Shown here: positions 57,850-64,000 of the stretch, in pieces
How positions within the stretch are numbered: position 1 is the first letter of the stretch
Layout: each line of letters begins with the position of its first letter
Assembly: GCF_000286075.1 (NCBI RefSeq)
Contig: NZ_AJTZ01000005.1
Location: 1,302,001-1,366,000 of the forward strand
Source of the DNA: Streptococcus ratti FA-1 = DSM 20564
Lineage (GTDB): Bacteria; Bacillota; Bacilli; Lactobacillales; Streptococcaceae
DNA: 64,000 nt
Reading direction: 5' to 3'
Position numbers and translations under genes: made by a program
Notes under the pieces: model-generated
Seen by the model: the letters and a program-made list of their open reading frames with translations, nothing else
Database searches by the model: none
Told to the model about the DNA's origin: nothing

Positions 57850-58968
57850 ATGATCGAAGCAAGCGTTGTTCAGGACATTCTTACCCGGATGAAGGAAATT
57901 ATTCATCAGGAATTAAATTTCTTTTCGACAGACGGGATTATTATTGCCAGCACGGATCCCAGCCGCATTGGACAAGTCAATCACAAAGGAGCTCAGTTTG
58001 TTCTTGAAAAAAACCAGCCCATTGTCATCGAATTTGACAATCAGTACCAAGGCGCTAAGCAGGGCATCAATCTTCCGGTTGACATTGACAATCAAATCGT
58101 CGGTGTCATCGGAATTACCGGTAAAAAAGAAGAAGTTTCTCAATTTGGCCAAATCATTAAGGAAATGACCAAGATTCTTATCCTTAACAATGCTGCTAAA
58201 GAATTGGTTTACAACAGGCGCAACGCCCATAAGAATATCCTGGATTATATCCAAAGCGATGACAGCCCCAATGATAATTTTTCAGTTGAGATGCTCTACG
58301 GCATCAACCTCTCTTCCAAAGAATACACTGCCATTGTCGGTTTGCCCAGTGACAATTTTCCTGAGCAGTACTTTGATGATATATCCAATGTCTATCTGGA
58401 TTTGGAACTCTTATTGGGCGATGGCAAAACAATCTTTGAGGTTCGCGGCAATATGATTTTAGCCCTTCTGCAGGATAAGCGCCCGCAGGCTATTTCCAAG
58501 ATTACTCGGAGAATCGCCCAAATTATCGAAAAGAAATACCGTATGACCCTTCTATTTGGAGTCGGAACTTCTGGACGGGGCAAGGAAGAATTAAAACAGA
58601 GTATCCTCCAAGCCAAGACCGCCCTAAGCTGGAACAAGACCTTCTATCAAAAAAGAGAACTGCTATTTACCGATATGGAATACGGTCTGATCCTGCACAA
58701 TGTTTCTGACATTAACAAGAACTATTTTCTGGATAAAATCTTTGCCCAGCTGTCCCAAAAAGAAATCGATGAGATGATCCCGCTTCTAGATACCTATGAA
58801 GCCTGCAATGGCAGCATCAAACAATGCTCTGAAAACCTTTTTATTCATAAGAATACTGTCCAGTACAAACTCAACAAGATTACCGAAAAAACTGGGCATG
58901 ATCCAAGAAAACTGTCTGACTTTTTTGTTCTAAAGCTCGCTTCTATCCTTTATAAAATTCAAAAATAA
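57850..58968 (+). CDS. cdaR: Sugar-diacid utilisation regulator
   Basis: A 372-residue activator. The N-terminal diacid-recognition domain (about 1-135; MIEASVVQDILTRMKEIIHQ, GIIIASTDPSRIG) senses aldarates; a GGDEF-like linker domain follows; the C-terminal HTH_30 is visible in YEACNGSIKQCSENLFIHKNTV...YKLNKI. It diverges from the aldarate operon, which it very likely controls. Confidence 0.92.
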   Translation: MIEASVVQDILTRMKEIIHQELNFFSTDGIIIASTDPSRIGQVNHKGAQFVLEKNQPIVIEFDNQYQGAKQGINLPVDIDNQIVGVIGITGKKEEVSQFGQIIKEMTKILILNNAAKELVYNRRNAHKNILDYIQSDDSPNDNFSVEMLYGINLSSKEYTAIVGLPSDNFPEQYFDDISNVYLDLELLLGDGKTIFEVRGNMILALLQDKRPQAISKITRRIAQIIEKKYRMTLLFGVGTSGRGKEELKQSILQAKTALSWNKTFYQKRELLFTDMEYGLILHNVSDINKNYFLDKIFAQLSQKEIDEMIPLLDTYEACNGSIKQCSENLFIHKNTVQYKLNKITEKTGHDPRKLSDFFVLKLASILYKIQK

Positions 58969-59094
58969 TTTTTAGTCTCTATACCATGCCCTTTGCGGAC
59001 AGATTATGTTAGACTTTAGTCATAGAAGCTTTCACATCTTCATTGAAATTCTGCTCCTAGGCAGTTTAAAACACCTTGATTGGAGGAGTTTATC

Positions 59095-59934
59095 ATGCAA
59101 AATACGTTATTATTGCAGCCGACCTTAGGAATCGGTACTTGGTTTTTGGGAGAAAATCCTGATTCTGAAAAAGAAGAGCTGGCAGCTCTGCAGTATGCTC
59201 TGGATAAAGGTGTAACTATCATTGATACTGCCGAAATGTACGGCCACGGTCTTGCCGAGAGGCTTGTAGGCAAGGCCATCAAACCTTTTGAACGTGAGAA
59301 ACTCTATCTCATTTCTAAGGTTCTTCCCACAAACGCCAACAAAAAACGTATGGAGACTAGTCTTGATACCTCGCTCAAAGCCCTGCAGACGGACTACTTA
59401 GACCTTTATCTCTATCATTGGCGCGGCAGCACGCCGCTGGCTGAAACCGTTGCTGAGCTGGAAAAGCTGAAGGCCAAAGGCAAAATCCGTTCTTGGGGAG
59501 TCTCCAATTTTGATTTAGAAGATATGCAGGAATTGCTAGCTCTTCCTGACGGAAAAAACTGTCAGGCCAATGAAGTGCTCTATCATCTAGGTTCCCGCGG
59601 CATTGAATACTGCTTAAAGCCGTTTCAGGATCAGCACAGTATTCCAACCATCGCTTACTGCCCTTTAGCTCAGGCTGGAACGCTACAAAGAAAACTCCTT
59701 GATAATAAGGAGCTGGCTGAACTGGCAGATGAACTAAATATCAACATTTACCAGCTCCTGCTTGTCTTTACGCTGGCCCAGCCCAATATGATTTCGATTC
59801 CAAGAACAGGGCAGCTAAAGCACATGAAGGAACTTGTCGCCTGCCGAGACATTCACCTCAGTCCTAATCAGTTGGAGCGTCTTAACCAGCTATTCCCAGC
59901 ACCTAAGCACCGAGTTTCTCTGGATATCGAATAA
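59095..59934 (+). CDS. Aldo/keto reductase
   Basis: A 279-residue NADPH-dependent reductase from the ATG at 59095 (RBS GGAGG). Catalytic tetrad Asp/Tyr/Lys/His in IDTAEMYGHG, LISKVLP and LYLYHWRG; cofactor segment SIPRTGQLKHMKE. Family YeaE/2,5-diketogluconate-like; the substrate is unknown. Its position next to cdaR may be coincidence, as it has its own start signals and terminator. Confidence 0.9.
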   Translation: MQNTLLLQPTLGIGTWFLGENPDSEKEELAALQYALDKGVTIIDTAEMYGHGLAERLVGKAIKPFEREKLYLISKVLPTNANKKRMETSLDTSLKALQTDYLDLYLYHWRGSTPLAETVAELEKLKAKGKIRSWGVSNFDLEDMQELLALPDGKNCQANEVLYHLGSRGIEYCLKPFQDQHSIPTIAYCPLAQAGTLQRKLLDNKELAELADELNINIYQLLLVFTLAQPNMISIPRTGQLKHMKELVACRDIHLSPNQLERLNQLFPAPKHRVSLDIE

Positions 59935-59958
59935 ACGACTGATTGGCTTTAACTGCAA

Positions 59959-59988
59959 AAATGAGACCGGATGCATCCGGTCTCATTT
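59959..59988 (+). terminator. Terminator after the aldo/keto reductase gene
   Basis: Perfect palindrome ATGAGACCGG-ATGCAT-CCGGTCTCAT flanked by an A run and TTT. Confidence 0.85.
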
Positions 59989-60075
59989 AATAAGTAAGCT
60001 ATTGCAGAGCTGTTAGGACTCTGCTTTTTTACATGCCCTCGCACAGAAAACAGTAAACAGATTTGTCGAAACAAA

Positions 60076-61971
60076 TCACCAAATAATCACGCGCTCATTT
60101 TTATCACGCCACATACCGTCTCCTTCTTTAACATCAAAGGCTGTAAAGAAGTCATCAAAGTTAGCAACCTGAACATTGGTTCTTAATTTACCAGGAGCGT
60201 GGACATCAATGGCAGCTAGCATTTGCATGTACTCCGGACGAGCTTTCATCCGCCAGATGGTCGCAAAATTAATAAAATAATCGCGGGCTGAGAAATCAGC
60301 CTCTTTTTTAGCCGCTTCTAAAGCACAGGCCAAGCCGCCCAAATCAGCAACATTTTCAGACACAGTCAGCTGGCCGTTTACTTTAGCACCGTAGGAATCA
60401 AGCCCGTCAAACTGTTCAACCACCTTATCTGTACGCTCTTTAAAGGCCTTATAATCCTCATCCGTCCACCAATTGTTAAGACTGCCGTTTTCATCAAAGG
60501 AAGCACCATTGGTATCAAAAGCGTGAGAGATTTCATGAGCAATGACCGCACCAATACCGCCATAATTAGCAGACGACGACTGCTCCAGCGAATAAAACGG
60601 CGCCTGTAAGATGGCTGCCGGAAAGACGATCTGATTTTGCTGCGGATCATAATAGGCATTGACCATATGAGCCGGCATATGCCATTCCTTGCGATCAACA
60701 GGCTTGTTCCACTTGCTCCAGCTGTAGGCAATGGAAATTTTAGCCAGATTTTGGGCATTTTCGACCAAAGTCAGCTTATCATCAATAATTTTTTGAGCAT
60801 AGGTCTTAGGCAATTGCTCGGGATAGCCAATATGGGGTGTGATGACATTGAGCTTAGTGATGGCCTTATCACGCGTTTCCTGCGCCAGCCAGTCCGTCTT
60901 ACTCAGACGCTCCTTATAAACATCAATCATGGTCGCCACTTTAGCTTCCACATCAGCTTTCGCTTCCGGAGAGAACTTCTCACCAGCATACCAGAGTCCC
61001 AAAGCTTGATTATAGGGGCCTTGCGCCAAATAAAAGGCTGCTTTTTTCTTGTCCATGGGCTGCGGTGTTCCCGACAGAGCCCGATTGTAGCTGCCAGAAA
61101 GGATACGAATATCATCCGTCAGGTAAGAATTCCAAGCACCAGCCGCAGCAAGAACTAAGCTCGCTTTTAAGAGTTCCCAATTGCTTTCTGAATAAAACTC
61201 AGCTGCAAATTGCGTCCAAAAACGTTCCTCAGGAACAATAACCTTATCAGGTTTTTGACCCAGAATCTGTGTAAAAATCGCATCCAAGGGCAGCTCCGGA
61301 GCCAATTTGGTGAAATCAGCCCAGTCATAAGGATGATAAAGCTTGACATATTCTGAAGTCTCTTCGCTGGAAAGCACATACTGAGCCAATTTGGCATCCA
61401 GTTCAATCACCTTATCTAAAAGCTCCTTGATTTCTGCCGTTTCAAAACCAAACTTCGGCAGCAATTCTTCCTGCATGGCACGCCACTTAACAAGCAGCTC
61501 CTTGCCATTTTCATTATCCTCTGAATAATAGCTTGTGTCAGGCAAAATTAAGCTCGGTGCCTCTGCCCAAAGAACATTCATTTGGGCATTCATAAAGTCA
61601 GGGGCTACACCAAAGGGCAGTTCACTGGGTTTACCCGCCAGCTCATAATCAGCGATTTTGGAAGCAAATTCTGCAAAAGACGACAGATTCTGGTATTCCT
61701 CAATGAGCGGCAAAGCAGGTGCCACACCCACTTTTTCACGTTTCTCATAGTCCGCTACCTGACCATGAAATTTCACAAAATTTTGCAAAATACTATCATC
61801 GGGAACATCTTGTCCTGCCAGCCACTTATCAGTGGTCTCTAACATTAAATCTTCAATCTCATCCGACAAATCCGAAAAGCCACCGGTGCGCGGTTTATCA
61901 GCAGGAATGACTGCAGTCTTTTCCCACTCGCCGTTGACTGCATGATAAAAATCATCTTGTAATCGTGTCAT
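60076..61971 (-). CDS. pepO: Neutral endopeptidase PepO (M13)
   Basis: Zinc metallo-endopeptidase of 631 residues from the second ATG (MTRLQDDFYHAVNGEWEK; RBS GGAG). Zinc motif HEISHAFD with the third ligand Glu in ENVADLGG, the NAYYDPQQNQIVFPA substrate site, and C-terminal CxxxW-equivalent region. No signal peptide, so cytoplasmic or non-classically exported. Length is normal. Monocistronic. Confidence 0.95.
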   Translation of the reverse strand: MTRLQDDFYHAVNGEWEKTAVIPADKPRTGGFSDLSDEIEDLMLETTDKWLAGQDVPDDSILQNFVKFHGQVADYEKREKVGVAPALPLIEEYQNLSSFAEFASKIADYELAGKPSELPFGVAPDFMNAQMNVLWAEAPSLILPDTSYYSEDNENGKELLVKWRAMQEELLPKFGFETAEIKELLDKVIELDAKLAQYVLSSEETSEYVKLYHPYDWADFTKLAPELPLDAIFTQILGQKPDKVIVPEERFWTQFAAEFYSESNWELLKASLVLAAAGAWNSYLTDDIRILSGSYNRALSGTPQPMDKKKAAFYLAQGPYNQALGLWYAGEKFSPEAKADVEAKVATMIDVYKERLSKTDWLAQETRDKAITKLNVITPHIGYPEQLPKTYAQKIIDDKLTLVENAQNLAKISIAYSWSKWNKPVDRKEWHMPAHMVNAYYDPQQNQIVFPAAILQAPFYSLEQSSSANYGGIGAVIAHEISHAFDTNGASFDENGSLNNWWTDEDYKAFKERTDKVVEQFDGLDSYGAKVNGQLTVSENVADLGGLACALEAAKKEADFSARDYFINFATIWRMKARPEYMQMLAAIDVHAPGKLRTNVQVANFDDFFTAFDVKEGDGMWRDKNERVIIW

Positions 61972-62074
61972 AAACATTTCTCCATTTCTATACGCTTTCT
62001 ATTGTAACAAAAAAGTCCGATTTAAGCAGAATCGAACGTTAAAGCCTTATTTGAAAAAATTTTTCTTTACTTTA

Positions 62075-62218
62075 CTAGATAGCAACCAATACTTTCACAC
62101 TGGCAATTTGTTTAGCATCATTTATAATCCCTTGTAAATCATGATTTCCAGAATGGCTAACAAGATGTTCTCTTCCTAAATAGGCTGTCCTTAACATGCA
62201 ACAGTGTTGTTCAGCCAA
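62075..62218 (-). other. Unassigned short ORF (47 codons, TTG start) in the pepO upstream gap
   Basis: The frame reads AEQHCCMLRTAYLGREHLVS, then HSGNHDLQGIINDAKQIASV, and stops at 62075. Composition looks protein-like (hydrophilic, balanced) but there is no good ribosome-binding site and I do not recognise it. It could be the C-terminal remnant of a lost gene. The rest of the gap (62219-62437) shows no gene. Confidence 0.3.
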
Positions 62219-62437
62219 TCTTTTTGCATTGTAATTTTAACAGCAATGGCGATAGTTTAATTTTAAACTATAATGAGAGTATCCCTTTCCCTGACTGTAT
62301 TAAAATTATAAGGCAAAAAGCATCTATTGCCACAATCAAAAAGCCCAATCAAAAGCAAAATTGGACATTAGTCTGATCATGAAACAGCTAATTCATAGAC
62401 GGAAACCAGTCTTCTTATTTTACCTAAAAAACAGCCT

Positions 62438-63274
62438 TTATTCATAAACGGATTCAATCAGGCTCTTTTTCTTTTGATAAAATTCAACGATAGGATAGGA
62501 CACAGTAAGCTGCCTCAGAACATTTACAGCTTCCTGCTCATCTGAAAACAAGAGCTCGAGATTATTTTCATGAATGGATTGAATATATTTTTTTATTGCA
62601 TCACTCTTACTAATAGCGTCTGCTTGAGAACTGACAAGATAGTAAACAAGCTGTTTCTCTCTGTTAATAATATCATCTACTGTTCCTTTTTGTATAATTT
62701 TTCCATTTTCAATGATATAAAGATAATCTGATACACGTTCCAATTCATCTATGTTATGTGATGTGAGTAAAATAGCTGCACCAGTTGCTTTTAAACGCTT
62801 TATAATATCCATCATGATTAATGCCGACGGAACATCCACTCCTGAAGTAGGTTCATCAAAAATATAGGCATCAAAATCTCCAATGGCACATTGGATGAAG
62901 GAAAGTTTCTTTTTCATTCCAAAAGAATAACCAGAAATCTTACCTTTTAAGTTTTTGTAAAGACCCAATTCTTTAGACAGATTTACAGCATATGATACAT
63001 CTGTCTTTTTAAGTCGAGCAATGAATTTCAAAAATTCTAAACCCGTCCAGTCAGAATACATATTATCAGCATCAGGCATAACAGACACCGTTCCTTTTTT
63101 GACCTCTCCAGAATCACACCTATAGTAATCCATTATTAAGCCAATTAAGGTCGACTTGCCAGCACCATTTCTGCCTATAAGAGATGTAATCTTCCTATTT
63201 GATATTTGTAAACTCACCCCTCTTATAACATCATTCCTCCCAAATGATTTTATTAAATTATGACATTGGATCAT
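62438..63274 (-). CDS. ABC transporter ATP-binding protein
   Basis: A 278-residue nucleotide-binding protein from the ATG at 63274 (MIQCHNLIKSFGRNDVIRG). Walker A GRNGAGKST, degenerate signature SGYSFGMKKKLS, Walker B AYIFDEPTSGVD, switch His in LLTSHNIDE. It has the C-terminal regulatory extension of drug/bacteriocin-type (CcmA-like) ATPases. Adjacent to an ABC-2 permease (1 nt apart). Substrate unknown: peptide immunity or export are the usual roles of such pairs. Confidence 0.88.
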   Translation of the reverse strand: MIQCHNLIKSFGRNDVIRGVSLQISNRKITSLIGRNGAGKSTLIGLIMDYYRCDSGEVKKGTVSVMPDADNMYSDWTGLEFLKFIARLKKTDVSYAVNLSKELGLYKNLKGKISGYSFGMKKKLSFIQCAIGDFDAYIFDEPTSGVDVPSALIMMDIIKRLKATGAAILLTSHNIDELERVSDYLYIIENGKIIQKGTVDDIINREKQLVYYLVSSQADAISKSDAIKKYIQSIHENNLELLFSDEQEAVNVLRQLTVSYPIVEFYQKKKSLIESVYE

Positions 63275-63275
63275 T

Positions 63276-63944
63276 TTAAATCTCCCTTTTCTCAAATATA
63301 AGCTGCCCAGCAAAAACCAATACGGCAGATAAAAAGTATAAAATTATTATTTCCCAAGTCTTAGATAAATAATGATAAGGAAATAACCAGCGAAACGGTT
63401 CTAATATTGGCCAACTTTTAAGCAAAGAAGCTGTATAAAGTATTGGAAATAGAATGCTGAGCATCAAATTTATCAAATTTGACAAACGTTCACTACCAGC
63501 AGATACCGAAACTAACATGACTAAACTCTGAATGTAAAGGTAAAATCCCAAAATCGCTAATAAGGAATAAAAAGGAATATTAACAGTACCCTTAGTAATA
63601 AATAAGATAATCAAAGAAACAAACGTCAACACTAAAAAGTAGCTTGTTGATGCTAGATATTTAAAAAGATAGATACTACGCCGAGACAGGTAAGGTACTA
63701 AGAATCTCATCGTCTGAGATTCAATTTCTCCGGCAAGCAATCCAGAGAATAATACGGATGAAAAAAGATAACCTAAAAGGGCATAAAGAACGAATAATGA
63801 ATTAGTCAATTCACCATCCAATAAAGAGCTCACTGAAGAGGAGTGTCTCCCTATAAGATAAGAAGATATTAGAAAAAAAGCACCAACAAAAAGAGATTTT
63901 TTAGAAAAAATTTCTTTTTTAAGAGTTGTTAAAAATAATGCCAC
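63276..63944 (-). CDS. ABC-2 type permease
   Basis: A 222-residue membrane protein with about six hydrophobic helices (start MALFLTTLKKEIFSKKSLF), the membrane partner of the ATPase that follows. It is fairly short for the family, like the small permeases of immunity-type ABC pairs. The 56 nt before it reach the window edge, so further genes of the operon could lie outside. Confidence 0.82.
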   Translation of the reverse strand: MALFLTTLKKEIFSKKSLFVGAFFLISSYLIGRHSSSVSSLLDGELTNSLFVLYALLGYLFSSVLFSGLLAGEIESQTMRFLVPYLSRRSIYLFKYLASTSYFLVLTFVSLIILFITKGTVNIPFYSLLAILGFYLYIQSLVMLVSVSAGSERLSNLINLMLSILFPILYTASLLKSWPILEPFRWLFPYHYLSKTWEIIILYFLSAVLVFAGQLIFEKREI

Positions 63945-64000
63945 TAGCTGCCTCCTAATCTAATCATTTTATTTGTCGCTTTACAATCTTTTCAAAAGTA

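Overview
The window looks like a low-GC Streptococcus chromosome of the mutans group. This rests on a ComA/ComB-type bacteriocin exporter, the agmatine deiminase locus (aguR / aguB-D-A-C), bifunctional gshF, a GH68 fructosyltransferase beside clpC-ctsR, and rpsB-tsf. The species cannot be fixed from sequence alone. Most genes lie on the minus strand.

Layout. 1-7 kb: a bacteriocin island with the exporter pair (comB, comA) and four small secreted peptides sharing one leader, each followed by a small hydrophobic, immunity-like ORF. 7-20 kb: carbohydrate loci, namely an L-ascorbate operon (ulaABCDEF, with a 194-bp palindromic element between ulaB and ulaC), a phosphoketolase, and a galactitol-type PTS with a zinc dehydrogenase and a PRD regulator. 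Both routes probably yield xylulose 5-phosphate, the phosphoketolase substrate. 20.2-22.6 kb: an IS110-family element nested in an ISL3 remnant; its left non-coding end folds like a bridge RNA. 22.7-27.5 kb: a nucleotidyltransferase-like gene, purA with a long leader, and gshF. 27.7-33.5 kb: the agmatine deiminase system. 33.5-36.2 kb: nitroreductase, hslO and dus. 36.2-45.5 kb: ftf, clpC (frameshifted), ctsR, tsf, rpsB, tRNA-Cys and an LD-carboxypeptidase. 45.9-48.5 kb: a reactive-sulfur module (two rhodaneses, a CoA-disulfide reductase-rhodanese fusion and a CsoR/CstR-like repressor) flanked by copies of the same intergenic repeat. 49-59 kb: a full aldarate (glucarate/galactarate/talarate) pathway with a GntP-type permease and a divergent CdaR regulator. 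59-64 kb: an aldo/keto reductase, pepO and an ABC transporter pair.

How the parts work together. Catabolite control is visible as three exact cre matches (ula promoter, PTS regulator promoter, agu promoter). The aldarate cluster runs from uptake through dehydration, aldol cleavage, reduction and phosphorylation to 2-phosphoglycerate plus pyruvate. The bacteriocin peptides and exporter share an upstream promoter module, which suggests one response regulator controls them.

The least ordinary items are the putative IS110 bridge RNA, the bacteriocin leaders without a double glycine, the tandemly duplicated immunity-like protein, the clpC homopolymer frameshift, the repeat-flanked sulfur module with a one-cysteine repressor, and the aldarate pathway, which I believe is rare in streptococci.
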